The notes under the pieces: model-generated
What the model was told of the DNA's origin: nothing
The model's database searches: none
What the model saw: only the letters and a program-made list of their open reading frames with translations
Shown: positions 32,092 to 40,850 of the stretch, one piece after another
Layout: each line of letters starts with the position of its first letter
Numbering within the stretch: the first letter of the stretch is position 1
Assembly (NCBI GenBank): GCA_036274695.1
Contig: DASUFF010000044.1
Coordinates: 1 to 64,000 of the forward strand
DNA: 64,000 nucleotides
From: DASUFF01 sp036274695
GTDB lineage: Bacteria > UBA10199 > JACPAL01 > GCA-016699445
Direction of reading: 5' to 3'
Made by a program: the position numbers and the translations under genes

Positions 32092-32667
32092 ATGAAACGA
32101 TTCGCTCTCAGTCTCGGTCTCGCCGCCGTCCTGCTCAGCCCCGCGATTCAAGCGGCTCCTCACAACGATTTCGAGGACGTCTCCTGGATCTCGGGCGGCC
32201 AGCGCCACATCTACGGAACGGTCTTCACCCAACCGGCCGATCCGGGAGTCGTGGACGTCTACGTCATCGGTCCGGTGAACGCCGACGACCCGCTGGACGA
32301 TGTGACGCTGGACCCCCATTATCCCTACGTCCACGATCACGTGACCACCAAGGTCCCCTTCGGGCATCGCAAGCTCGCCCGCTTCCTGGTGGTCGACTTC
32401 GGGGTCAACGGAAACGCGGGCAACGTCCATACGCGCACCGTCGTGGCCAATCCCGATTTCCCTCCGATCGAGCCGGAGGACGGCAGCTTCCACGTCACTC
32501 CCACGCGCGAGGCTCCTTACGAGATCGATCTGGGGACGGGATTCGTGCCGCTGACGTCCGTCGAAGTCGTGCAAGCCGGTATCACGGCGGGACTCCTCCG
32601 CACTATCGAGATCGCCCAAGACATCAGCGTGACGGGATGGAGCGGCGGAACCGTCGGGGACGAATAG
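32092..32667 (+). CDS. Secreted hypothetical protein
   Basis: 191 aa with a signal peptide (KRFALSLGLAAVLLSPAIQA). The mature part is His/Asp/Val-rich and beta-like (HDHVTTKVPFGHRKLARFLVV, NVHTRTVVANPDFPPIEPE). The ribosome binding site AAAGGAGG is strong. No known family. It is convergent with the LuxR gene with no gap. Confidence 0.7.
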   Translation: MKRFALSLGLAAVLLSPAIQAAPHNDFEDVSWISGGQRHIYGTVFTQPADPGVVDVYVIGPVNADDPLDDVTLDPHYPYVHDHVTTKVPFGHRKLARFLVVDFGVNGNAGNVHTRTVVANPDFPPIEPEDGSFHVTPTREAPYEIDLGTGFVPLTSVEVVQAGITAGLLRTIEIAQDISVTGWSGGTVGDE

Positions 32668-33747
32668 TCAGGATTCTTTCGAGGGGTGAAACCCGTGGGT
32701 CAACAGGGCGGCTTGGACCCTCGAGTCGACGCCGAGTTTTTCCAAGATGCGCCCCACGTGGGTTCGGATGGTGGCGTGGCTCACGAAGAGCCGCCGGCTG
32801 ATCTCGCCGTCCGACAGGCCTTGGGCCACGAAGCCCAGCACTTTGATCTCCGCCGGGGTCAGTTGGAAGGGTTTTAACCTTTCCCTGGCCTCCGGCGGGA
32901 TCTCGTGGGCGTCCAATTCCGCCAGCACGAAAGTTTCTCCGGAAACCGCCCGCACCAGCTTGAGCCTCGCGCGGATCGGAAGACCGCCGTCGCGGGGGAT
33001 GTCGATTTCGGACAAACACCTGCCGGGGGCCGATTTGCCGCGGGCGAGCTCGCCCAACTTCCGCGCGGCGGATACCAAGACCGGGGGAAGATGGTCCTTC
33101 CCTCCGCGTCGAAGGGCCAGACGGTCGTGTGCGCCCCGCGAGGACCAAAGAAAACGCCCGTCAAGGCCCAAGGCGATCTCGTCTCGGCGCCTTTCCTCGA
33201 GGATGGCGTGCGCCACCCCGATTTTTTCCTCCAACCGGCGGTTCCGTTTCGCCACGGCGCGGAGCGGATCGAGGATCCGATGCAGCGCCTTCTCCTCCTC
33301 CCGGCTGAAATCAGGCTGGCGGAAGGAGCGCGCCAGGACCAACCCGACCATGCCCGGAGAATGGTACTCCGAATCGGTCAGGCGGATGTGCACCAAATGA
33401 TCGGCGTCCCGCGGATGCATAAACTCATGGAAGGCCTCGGACTTGAGGTAGTCCTTCCACGCCTCGAGGCGGGAGAGGACGGCCACGGGGAGGTTGGATT
33501 GGCTCTCCTCGGGGTAAAGCGGGTCTGCGGCGTTGCCGCGCCGGGCGTACTCTTCGCAGACTTCGATCAAATTGCCGGCGACCGGCATCGGACTTTCTTG
33601 AGGGCAGTGATAAAGGATCGAGGCGCTCGTATCGAAGAAACGTTCCAAAAGGGGAAGGACTTGGGAGCCCAGGTCCTCCAAACTGACCGCTTCGAGGGAG
33701 ACGCGAAAGACAGCCGCGAGGAGTTCGCGCTTGAGACTGGAAATCAT
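32668..33747 (-). CDS. LuxR-family transcriptional regulator
   Basis: 359 aa from the ATG at 33747; an in-frame TTG at 33789 would add 14 residues. The C-terminal LuxR helix-turn-helix is unmistakable: LTPAEIKVLGFVAQGLSDGEISRRL then SHATIRTHVGRILEKLGV. Residues 1-200 carry no receiver domain; they look like a GAF/PAS-type sensor region (RMDHRR-type pattern not recognised). The target genes are unknown. Confidence 0.85.
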   Translation of the reverse strand: MISSLKRELLAAVFRVSLEAVSLEDLGSQVLPLLERFFDTSASILYHCPQESPMPVAGNLIEVCEEYARRGNAADPLYPEESQSNLPVAVLSRLEAWKDYLKSEAFHEFMHPRDADHLVHIRLTDSEYHSPGMVGLVLARSFRQPDFSREEEKALHRILDPLRAVAKRNRRLEEKIGVAHAILEERRRDEIALGLDGRFLWSSRGAHDRLALRRGGKDHLPPVLVSAARKLGELARGKSAPGRCLSEIDIPRDGGLPIRARLKLVRAVSGETFVLAELDAHEIPPEARERLKPFQLTPAEIKVLGFVAQGLSDGEISRRLFVSHATIRTHVGRILEKLGVDSRVQAALLTHGFHPSKES

Positions 33748-33831
33748 AGTGTTCCGCGAAATTTTGAACGCGAGCAAAGAGCCAGTCAAGAAACTTCATT
33801 TTCCTTGCGGACGAAAGTTCCGAGCGGATAC

Positions 33832-33859
33832 TTGTTCCGGCGGTCGAGCCGTGTATAAT
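33832..33859 (+). promoter_or_regulatory. Sigma-70 promoter placed for a leaderless mRNA
   Basis: TTGTTC, 16-bp spacer, and a perfect TATAAT ending at 33859. The start codon of the next gene is at 33867, where transcription should begin, and no Shine-Dalgarno sequence is present. Confidence 0.6.
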
Positions 33860-33866
33860 CCGCTGC

Positions 33867-34316
33867 ATGCCGAAGACCTTTTCTCCCGTCACGCCCCTCG
33901 ACAAAGCCGTGAAGGCCGCCCGCGAGGGCAAGAACAAGGTGGCGGATTTCTACAGCCTCTTCCTGCGCTCCCGGATCTTCGTTCCCATCAAGGATTTCCC
34001 GGGGGTGAAGCCGAACGCGCAGCGCGCCGTCCTGCGCGGGACGTTTTCTTTCCGCGTCAAGCTCCTCGGCAAGCGGCGCATCCTGATGATCTTCGACACG
34101 CCGATGCGCCTCCAACGCGCGTTCAAGACGCCGACGCAGTTCATTTCGCTGGGTCCGGGGGCCCTCTTGGAGGCGCTGCCGGCGGATCACTACCTCTTGC
34201 TGAACGCGGGCGCGCCTTTCGCCCGGATGTTCCTTCCCAAGGAGCTGGCGTGGCTTAGGAAAAACATGATTCGGAAAACCGCGCCCCCGAAGAGGCCGGC
34301 CCGACGGCTTAGGTAA
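33867..34316 (+). CDS. SseB-like protein
   Basis: 149 aa. The SseB N-terminal domain pattern is seen: DFYSLFLRSRIFVPIKD, ILMIFDTPMRLQRAF, then LPADHYLLLNAGAPFARMFLPKELAWL. The C-terminus is basic (KKNMIRKTAPPKRPARR-like). SseB-family proteins are poorly understood. The adjacent promoter predicts a leaderless transcript. Confidence 0.7.
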   Translation: MPKTFSPVTPLDKAVKAAREGKNKVADFYSLFLRSRIFVPIKDFPGVKPNAQRAVLRGTFSFRVKLLGKRRILMIFDTPMRLQRAFKTPTQFISLGPGALLEALPADHYLLLNAGAPFARMFLPKELAWLRKNMIRKTAPPKRPARRLR

Positions 34317-34322
34317 ACTCCC

Positions 34323-34715
34323 ATGGACTACCAAACCTATTACGACCGGGCGCAGGAAGGATCGAAGAAGTTCGATGCGGGGGACGTGGACGGGGCGATC
34401 CGTGTCTTCGAAGACCTCGTCGCAAGCGATCTGGCCGAAGTGGACAAGGCCATCATGTGCCTGAACGTGGCCACCATTTATGAAAAAAGCGGAAAGACGG
34501 ACGAGGCTCTGCGGTGGCTGGACCGCGGGATCGCCATCGAGCGGCTCTACTGCCGCTCCAACGTGGCGGAGAACAAGGCGTTGCTGCTGATCCGTCTCGA
34601 GCGTCCGAAGGAAGCGTTGGAGATCTATAAGGAGTACGTGACCAAGCCTTACGTGGGCGAGGAGCAGAAGGCCCGCTTCTTGAACAACATGCAGGTGTTG
34701 GAATCTCAGGCGTAG
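34323..34715 (+). CDS. TPR-type protein
   Basis: 130 aa. Repeated helix pairs (AQEGSKKFDAGDVDGAIRVFEDL, AIMCLNVATIYEKSGKTDEALRWLDRG, RLERPKEALEIYKEYV) follow the 34-residue TPR spacing, with about three repeats. TPRs mediate protein contacts. It follows the SseB-like gene by 6 bp, so the two are probably one operon. Confidence 0.75.
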   Translation: MDYQTYYDRAQEGSKKFDAGDVDGAIRVFEDLVASDLAEVDKAIMCLNVATIYEKSGKTDEALRWLDRGIAIERLYCRSNVAENKALLLIRLERPKEALEIYKEYVTKPYVGEEQKARFLNNMQVLESQA

Positions 34716-34730
34716 GCGAGGAGGGTCATC

Positions 34731-35186
34731 GTGTCCCGAACGATCTTCTCCCTGCACCTGGCCGCGACGCTCTTCTTGGTCGGGCTCATTTGGTTCGTTC
34801 AGCTCGTCCACTATCCGCTGTTCGATCACGTCACCGCCGCCCTCTCGCCGTCCTACGAGATCGCGCACGTCTGGAAGACCATCGCGCTGGTGGCGCCGGT
34901 GATGTTCGCGGAGGGAGCCACGGGCGTCCTCCTCCTTTGGAAGCGTCCGGAAGGCGTCGGGGCGCCCGCGGTGTGGATCGGGCTCGTCCTCCTGATCGTG
35001 ATCTGGTCCTCCAGTTTTTTCTTTCAAGTCCCCCTGCACCGGCTTTTGTCCCAGGGTTTCGACGAGACCGCCCACCGCAGCCTCGTGGCGACGAATTGGA
35101 TCCGGACGATCGCGTGGAGCCTGCGCGGGCTTCTCGTGCTTAGGATGAATCGGAAGATGGACGGGGCCCGGGCCTCAGCGGACTAA
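34731..35186 (+). CDS. Integral membrane protein
   Basis: 151 aa from a GTG after GAGGAGGGT. Four hydrophobic segments (IFSLHLAATLFLVGLIWFVQL, TIALVAPVMFAEGATGVLL, VWIGLVLLIVIWSSSFFF, TIAWSLRGLLVL). Conserved-looking polar residues in helix 1 (Q, H, Y) resemble uncharacterised small membrane proteins. The 3' end overlaps the convergent delta-60 repeat gene by 12 bp. Confidence 0.75.
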   Translation: MSRTIFSLHLAATLFLVGLIWFVQLVHYPLFDHVTAALSPSYEIAHVWKTIALVAPVMFAEGATGVLLLWKRPEGVGAPAVWIGLVLLIVIWSSSFFFQVPLHRLLSQGFDETAHRSLVATNWIRTIAWSLRGLLVLRMNRKMDGARASAD

Positions 35187-36875
35187 CTGGCACCCGCCGC
35201 CGCTTCCGCCTCCGCCGCCCGTGGAGGCCGTTCCGCCGCCGGACGCGGACACGGTGATCGTCGCCGAGGCGGCGTTGTCGCCGGGGCTTAAGTCCCCGAT
35301 CTGGCCCGAGACGGAGATCGCGTTCACAGCGCTTCCCGCGGAGGAAGGCGTCGCGTTGACGATGACCGTCGCGTCTTCCGACGGCTCGAGGATGCCCAAA
35401 TCGCAGACGACCTTCGGGCCGGAGGAGCAGGCGCCGTGCGTCGAAGACGCCGAGGTGACGGTCAAGACCGAAGGAACGGAATCGACGACCTGCACGCCGT
35501 GGGCCGCGAGCGGGCCGTTGTTGACCGCGGTGACGGTGAAGGTCACGGGGGCCCCGTCTCCCACTGTCGCCTCCGTGCGGCTGGCGAGGACCGAAAGGGA
35601 GAGATCGGTTAAGTCCCCCTGAAAGACGACGAGCGTGGCGTCGAACAGGCCCACCGAACCTTCGCGGATGGAGGCGCCGGGAACGATCACCCGGCCGTCG
35701 TTCAAGACGGCCACGTCCGCGCCGAAATCGGTGTCTCCCGGCGTGACGTCGACGAAGGCGAAGCCGTCGCCGCTGAAGGTCGCGTCGGGCGTTCCGTTGG
35801 CCTCGTAACGAGCGGCGAAGAAGGCGGAATCGCCCCCGGCTGCGTCCACCTCGCCTCCGACGACGATCCGGTCGTCCTTCATGATGTCCAACCCCGCCGG
35901 CGTCTCCTTGGTGACGCCCGGGATGTCGGAGATGACCTTGCCGTCCGCGTCGAAGTCGTTGTCGACGCCGCCTTCCGCGGTAAAGCGCAGCAGGCAGAGG
36001 CGGTTGTTGCCTCCGACCCGCGTCGAAGCGACGACGACGATGCGTCCGTCGGATTGGAAGCCGAAGTCCGAGGGGGAATCGTCGTCGTTGCAGAAATTGA
36101 AGGTGAAACCGCCCGTTCCGAAATCCGTGTCCGGCGACCCGTCTGCGAGGAGGCGCACGACGGCGTCGACGTCGTCGGCCTTCGAGACGGCGACGATGCG
36201 GCCTTCGGCGTCCACGCCCAAGGCGCGCAGACCGACCGTCGACGCGGGGCCGACTTTACTGGCGACCGTTCCGCCGACGCCGAAACCGGCGTCCAAGACG
36301 CCTTCCGGCGTGTAACGGGTGACGGTGAATTCGTCCGCCGCGCCGTTGTTTCCGATCAGGATGTTGCCGTCCTGGTCCAGGGCGATGGCGAAGCCCGGAG
36401 AGGGAAAGATGACGCCGTCTTCCCCGAAATTTGAGTCGCGCGTGCCGTCGGTGTTGTAGCGCGCGACGATGTTCTCGAAGGTCAAGCCGTCCATTCCGAA
36501 TCCGACCCCCACGATCTTCCCGTCCGGTTGGACCAGCAGGCGCGTCAGCTCTTCCGGGCCGGGGTCCAAGATGCTGTCGGCCACGACGCCGTCCGTGCCG
36601 AAGGCGGCGTCCAAGACTCCGTCGGTCGTCGTGTGCATCAGAAGAAAGTCGCGCGTGCCTCCCTGGCCCGTTTCCCCGATCGCTCCCCCGGCCAAAATCC
36701 GGCCGGAAGGAAGAGGGAAGGCGGTGTCGGCGTTCGAAAAATCGGCCAATTCCAGCCGGAGGATGCCGCCGTCCCCGAAGGCCGGGTCCAGGTCGCCCGG
36801 AGCGGCGAAGGCCGGCGGGACGCAAACGGCGACGAGAACCACGGAGATAAAAATGCGACGCACGATGCGAGCCAT
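35175..36875 (-). CDS. Secreted delta-60 repeat protein with DUF11-like domain and Gly-Cys tail
   Basis: 566 aa with a signal peptide. Residues about 28-400 contain repeated delta-60 (DUF5122) units such as LDPAFGDGG, LVQPDGKIVGVG and RYNTDGTRDSNFGEDG, predicted to form a beta-propeller. A DUF11-like beta-sandwich (about 420-540) follows. The end is a Gly/Ser run followed by GGGCQLVR, resembling Cys-containing C-terminal sorting tails but without the usual final membrane helix. Probably surface-attached; function unknown. Confidence 0.85.
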   Translation of the reverse strand: MARIVRRIFISVVLVAVCVPPAFAAPGDLDPAFGDGGILRLELADFSNADTAFPLPSGRILAGGAIGETGQGGTRDFLLMHTTTDGVLDAAFGTDGVVADSILDPGPEELTRLLVQPDGKIVGVGFGMDGLTFENIVARYNTDGTRDSNFGEDGVIFPSPGFAIALDQDGNILIGNNGAADEFTVTRYTPEGVLDAGFGVGGTVASKVGPASTVGLRALGVDAEGRIVAVSKADDVDAVVRLLADGSPDTDFGTGGFTFNFCNDDDSPSDFGFQSDGRIVVVASTRVGGNNRLCLLRFTAEGGVDNDFDADGKVISDIPGVTKETPAGLDIMKDDRIVVGGEVDAAGGDSAFFAARYEANGTPDATFSGDGFAFVDVTPGDTDFGADVAVLNDGRVIVPGASIREGSVGLFDATLVVFQGDLTDLSLSVLASRTEATVGDGAPVTFTVTAVNNGPLAAHGVQVVDSVPSVLTVTSASSTHGACSSGPKVVCDLGILEPSEDATVIVNATPSSAGSAVNAISVSGQIGDLSPGDNAASATITVSASGGGTASTGGGGGSGGGCQLVR

Positions 36876-36909
36876 GAGTCCTCCTTAAGCAATCGTTGGT
36901 AGGAAGCCA

Positions 36910-36938
36910 AACATAGCGGGTCGCAAACGGGCGCACAA
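36910..36938 (-). promoter_or_regulatory. Sigma-70 promoter of the delta-60 repeat gene
   Basis: On the minus strand: TTGTGC (36933-36938), 17-bp spacer, TATGTT (36910-36915). The start near 36903 gives a leader of about 28 nt with an AAGGAGG site before the ATG at 36875. Confidence 0.5.
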
Positions 36939-37062
36939 CCACTTCGGAGAAAAAGTATTTTCTTCGTGTTACCGACTGAATACGGAAAGTCCCTCCGCTC
37001 GCCGTCTCTCCTTGAAATCCCGACGGCACTCGGGCTCCAATGAATGAAGGCAAAGGAAAACC

Positions 37063-38604
37063 ATGAAAAAAACGCATTTTCTCGCCGTCATCGCCCTGGC
37101 TTCGACGCTGACGGGGCTCGGCTGCGGGCAGGAGACCCTGACCGGGGCGCTGATCGACGGGCCGGTTCAAGGCATTTCGTATGAAACGGAGAGCGAAGCC
37201 GGCGTCACCGACGAGGAGGGCGCCTTCCGATTTCATCAAGACGAGACCGTCCGGTTCTTTTTGGGGGACATCGATCTGGGCACGGTCTCCGGCGAGATGG
37301 TCGTCACTCCCTTCGACCTGGCGGGGATCGAGCCTCTGACGAACGCGCGGGAGATCCGGGCGATGTTCCACCAAGTCCTCAACCGGCACTCCCATCCCTT
37401 CGAGCGCGCGGCCAACATCAGCTTGTTCCTGCAAAACAGCGATCGGGACCAGGATCCTTCCAACAGCATCGTCGTGCCCGAGGGGATGGCGGAGCTGACC
37501 TCGGGCGTCAGCCTTCCCTTCGACGAGAATTTCAGGTTTTTCCCGCACAATCCAAGCCTTCGCGGTTTCATCAACGCCGGCGCCGCCGCCGGCTTGTTCA
37601 CGGCGGGGCCTTTCGAGACGGATTATCCCAACGCCCTCGACCACCTGTACGCTTCGCTGGGGCTGACGCCGGGGATCTACCGCAGCGTGGGTTCGCGTTT
37701 CGACGCGGACGGAGACGGCGTCTTCGACCAGATCCGCCATACCACCTACAACGCCGCCGGGCTGAAAGAACGGCAGGAGCTCGATACGGACGGTGACGGG
37801 ACGGCGGACCGCGTGGAACGTTTCACCTACGACGCGCGCAACCGTCTCACACACACCGAGGAGGATACGGACAACGACGGGACCTTCGACGTTCTGGCGG
37901 ACTTGACCTACGACGCCTCCGGGCGGCTGATCCTGACGGAGGTGGACGACGACGCCGACGGCGCACCGGATTCCGTCACCGCGCACGAATACGACGCGTT
38001 GGGGAACGAGGTCCGCACGGTCCGGGACGACGACGGCGACGGGACGACCGACCGGGTCGAGGAGTTCGCCTACGACGAAAACGGCAACCCGACGTTCTTT
38101 AAGGTGGACGTGGACGGCGACGGGACGTTCGATTCCTCGACGACGTCGACCTATGATGCGAACCACAACCAGCTCACGAGCGCGACGGACTCCGACAACG
38201 ACGGAGCGGTGAACTCCACCTCCGCGACCGCCTACGACGAAAACAACAACCGTCTGCGCTCGGAAAACGATTTCGACGCGGACGGAGTTCCGGACTTAGT
38301 CACCGTTTTCTCCTACGACGCCGCGGGCAACCAGATCAGCTCGGAGACGGACTTAAACGGGGACGGGACGACCGACCGGATGGTCACCCGCGCCTACGAC
38401 GATGTGGGCAATCCCATCCTCACGGAGGAGGACACCGACAACGACGGCACGATCGACCGGCGCTCGACGGAGGAGATCAACGCCTTCGGATATCCCGTCC
38501 GGTTCGTCAGTGACGACGACGCCGACGGGACCCCCGATTCCGTGAGCGAGCTCGATTACGAGTTGGGCAACTGGCAGGCCTTCTTCGTGGAGTTCTTCGA
38601 TTGA
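37063..38604 (+). CDS. Lipoprotein with eleven 27-residue calcium-loop/YD-like repeats
   Basis: 513 aa. The lipobox is LTGLGC (Cys about 21). Residues about 22-210 form a unique domain beginning TLTGALIDGPVQGISYET, like a carboxypeptidase-regulatory-type fold. From residue 214, eleven tandem 27-residue units follow DxDxDGxxDxxxxxxYDxxGNxxxxxx; each joins an EF-hand-like calcium loop to a Rhs/YD-like turn. The sequence ends VEFFD. Likely a calcium-stabilised outer-membrane lipoprotein. Confidence 0.8.
   Translation: MKKTHFLAVIALASTLTGLGCGQETLTGALIDGPVQGISYETESEAGVTDEEGAFRFHQDETVRFFLGDIDLGTVSGEMVVTPFDLAGIEPLTNAREIRAMFHQVLNRHSHPFERAANISLFLQNSDRDQDPSNSIVVPEGMAELTSGVSLPFDENFRFFPHNPSLRGFINAGAAAGLFTAGPFETDYPNALDHLYASLGLTPGIYRSVGSRFDADGDGVFDQIRHTTYNAAGLKERQELDTDGDGTADRVERFTYDARNRLTHTEEDTDNDGTFDVLADLTYDASGRLILTEVDDDADGAPDSVTAHEYDALGNEVRTVRDDDGDGTTDRVEEFAYDENGNPTFFKVDVDGDGTFDSSTTSTYDANHNQLTSATDSDNDGAVNSTSATAYDENNNRLRSENDFDADGVPDLVTVFSYDAAGNQISSETDLNGDGTTDRMVTRAYDDVGNPILTEEDTDNDGTIDRRSTEEINAFGYPVRFVSDDDADGTPDSVSELDYELGNWQAFFVEFFD
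37702..38589 (+). repeat. 81-bp tandem coding repeat (11 copies)
   Basis: Eleven consecutive 27-codon units encode the repeat domain of the lipoprotein at 37063. The calcium-loop part (GAC-rich) is most conserved, the rest varies. The copy-to-copy divergence suggests an old array rather than recent slippage. Confidence 0.75.
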
Positions 38605-38614
38605 GGGCGGCGAG

Positions 38615-40489
38615 TTAAACCGTCCGGCTGACCAGGGTGTACTGGAACCGGGACAATTCGCTCCGCAGCGCGCGGTAGAGCGCCTCCGGGATCTCGATGT
38701 AGACCTGGCGGCGGTAGCGCCGCAGGTGTTTGAGCAGGAGGCGGGTCTGTTCGGCGCCGGATTCCTTGAAGGCGCGCAGGTCGATGACGACCTCCTCGTG
38801 CGTCTTCCTCAAGGTCTTCCGAAGGGCCTTGGAGAGATTCAGGACCTTTTTCATCTCCATCGCCCCCTTCAATTCGACGCGCAGACGGTCGATCCCGTCC
38901 CACGCCGCGATCTTGAGCGAGACGCCCTCCAATCCGTCCCGTGCGCGGAGCAAGAAGGCTTGAAGCTTGAGACGCGCCGTTTCCACGCGGGTCGCCGTTT
39001 TGTCGAAATGGCGCACGCGGTAGCTCTTCAGCGACAGGGCGGCGATCCAGTCGGTGATGATCACAGCGAGCGTCTTCGGGTTCCGGGCGGCGGAGAGGCA
39101 GGAACGCAGGAAATACGCGATCCGTCTCGGGCCTCCGGGCAGGATGCCGTGGAGCATCAGGCCGGAGGCGTAGGAAAACTTCTGACGGAAGCTCAAGTGT
39201 GGAGACGTAAGCGGGTGTTTCAGGTGCTTCAACTTGTTGCGGATACGTTCGTAGATGGCGCGATCGTCGGTCAGGCGGCGCTGGAGGTCTTCGTAGCCGA
39301 CGATCAGCTCCTCCTGCGACATCTGGAGCGGGATGACGTTGGTGAACGGGCGCGTGTTGTCCGGCGCAGCCTCCTGCCGCAAGCGCCCGGCCTTGTGCAG
39401 CCTCTCGAAGAGAGGCGTCTTGGGCAGGGCGCAAAGCAGGGCGACCATCGAGACGACGATGCCGGAGTTGACGATGAAGTGATATTGGCGCTCGAAGATC
39501 GTCTTGTCGTCGTGGTCGAAGCCGACGATGAAGCCGGCGAAGATGTCGATGCCGTGTGCGTAGACCGTCCGGATGGAGGTCAGCAGATCGCTTCGAAGAT
39601 TCTGGTTCTTCAGCGTCTCCTTCAAGCTCTCCTCGTTCGGCGTCTCGATGCCGATGAAGACCCACTCGAAGTTGGCCTTTTGGAAGAGGCTCATCAGCTC
39701 GGCGTCGCCCGTCATGTTGATGGAGGCCTCGGTGCCGAAGCTGAAGCGGTAATCGTGCCGCTTCTGGTAGTCCGCGAGGAAGGCCAGGAGCTCCTTGGCC
39801 TTGTGGATGTGGCCGATCAAATTGTCGTCCACGAAAAAGACGCTGGTGACGCCGCGGCTTCTCAGCATGTCCAGTTCGCGCTCCACCTGCTCCAGGGATT
39901 TCGTGCGGGGCTTGCGGCCGAACATGACGATGATGTCGCAGAATTCGCATCGAAAAGGGCAGCCGCGGGAGAATTGCAGGGAAACCTTTTGGTAGAGGTC
40001 CGTGTTGAGAAGGTCGTAGCGCGGCGCGGGGGAGTCGGTCAGATCCACTTCCCCCGTCTCCTGATACAGGGCCCGGGGCGAACCGGCGGCGAAGTCGGCG
40101 CAGAATTTGGGCCAGATGTATTCCGACTCCCCGGCGATGACGGCGTCGGCCAAGCCTTCGTAATCCTCCGGACACAGCGAGGCGTAGGAGCCTCCGGCGA
40201 CGACGAAGATCCCGCGCTTCTTGAAATGCTCCAGGATCTCCTTCTGGCGGGGGACCTGGACGCCCATGCCGCAGACGCCCACCACATCGGCCTCGAAATC
40301 CCAGTCGATGGGCTCGACGTTCTCGTCGATCAAGGCGATGTCCCAATCCGCGGGCGTGAGGGCGGCCAGCGTCGCCAATCCCAGGGGGGAATTGACGGCC
40401 TTTTTGTCCTTGGCGACGTTGTCCAACACCCACGTGAAGCTCCAGAAGCTCTCGGGAAACTTGGGATTGATGAGCAGGAGGCGGGGCAC
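38615..40489 (-). CDS. B12-binding-domain radical SAM protein with DUF4070 C-terminus
   Basis: 624 aa. A cobalamin-binding domain fills the first about 150 residues (LGLATLAALTPADWDIALIDE, DVVGVCGMGVQVPRQKEIL, FVVAGGSYAS). The radical SAM motif GCPFRCEFCD follows (Cys about 176, 180, 183), then DNLIGHIHKAKELL and FIGIETPNEESLKETLK. The region after about 350 matches DUF4070-type radical SAM enzymes of hopanoid or lipid modification. A C-terminal extension of about 170 residues is basic and helical. Substrate unknown. Second such enzyme in the window. Confidence 0.88.
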   Translation of the reverse strand: MPRLLLINPKFPESFWSFTWVLDNVAKDKKAVNSPLGLATLAALTPADWDIALIDENVEPIDWDFEADVVGVCGMGVQVPRQKEILEHFKKRGIFVVAGGSYASLCPEDYEGLADAVIAGESEYIWPKFCADFAAGSPRALYQETGEVDLTDSPAPRYDLLNTDLYQKVSLQFSRGCPFRCEFCDIIVMFGRKPRTKSLEQVERELDMLRSRGVTSVFFVDDNLIGHIHKAKELLAFLADYQKRHDYRFSFGTEASINMTGDAELMSLFQKANFEWVFIGIETPNEESLKETLKNQNLRSDLLTSIRTVYAHGIDIFAGFIVGFDHDDKTIFERQYHFIVNSGIVVSMVALLCALPKTPLFERLHKAGRLRQEAAPDNTRPFTNVIPLQMSQEELIVGYEDLQRRLTDDRAIYERIRNKLKHLKHPLTSPHLSFRQKFSYASGLMLHGILPGGPRRIAYFLRSCLSAARNPKTLAVIITDWIAALSLKSYRVRHFDKTATRVETARLKLQAFLLRARDGLEGVSLKIAAWDGIDRLRVELKGAMEMKKVLNLSKALRKTLRKTHEEVVIDLRAFKESGAEQTRLLLKHLRRYRRQVYIEIPEALYRALRSELSRFQYTLVSRTV

Positions 40490-40565
40490 CGGGCAAGTTT
40501 CCCACGATCCCCCGGGAGCGGCAAGAACATTGGCAACAAAACCGAGTTACGGCCGAAGACACGCC

Positions 40566-40850
40566 ATGCCTTTTTCCACATCGCCCGTTTCGGTTCCCTT
40601 GAGTTTCCTGGATGTTTGGCGCCCTCTGCCGACTTTAGGAACCTTTTCCTTTCCGGCACCGACGTCGGGCTCTCCGACCCAGCTCACCCGCCAAACCGTC
40701 CCGGCCTTCATTGACACCTTTGGCGACTTGATGGAAGGCGCGGAGCGCACCTGGGGAAATCGCCCCTCCGGAGCGTGGACCCTCGAGGAGTTGGTGCATT
40801 GGGACTTTGCGGAAATCTTAACCGGCGCCCTTTCCGCCGTCCCCTCCTAG
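40566..40850 (+). CDS. Possible small protein
   Basis: 94 aa. The first half is Pro/Ser/Leu-rich and unconvincing; the second half (PAFIDTFGDLMEGAERTWGNR, LEELVHWDFAEILTGAL) reads like a natural helical protein. There is no clear ribosome binding site, and it may be a truncated or spurious gene. Confidence 0.3.
   Translation: MPFSTSPVSVPLSFLDVWRPLPTLGTFSFPAPTSGSPTQLTRQTVPAFIDTFGDLMEGAERTWGNRPSGAWTLEELVHWDFAEILTGALSAVPS

Noticed and set aside
36256..38166. 636-aa minus-strand open frame
   Set aside because: Covers two clearly real genes (the delta-60 protein out of frame and the repeat lipoprotein antisense).
38726..40714. 662-aa plus-strand open frame
   Set aside because: Antisense to the radical SAM gene that has clear Cys motifs; no domain in this frame.
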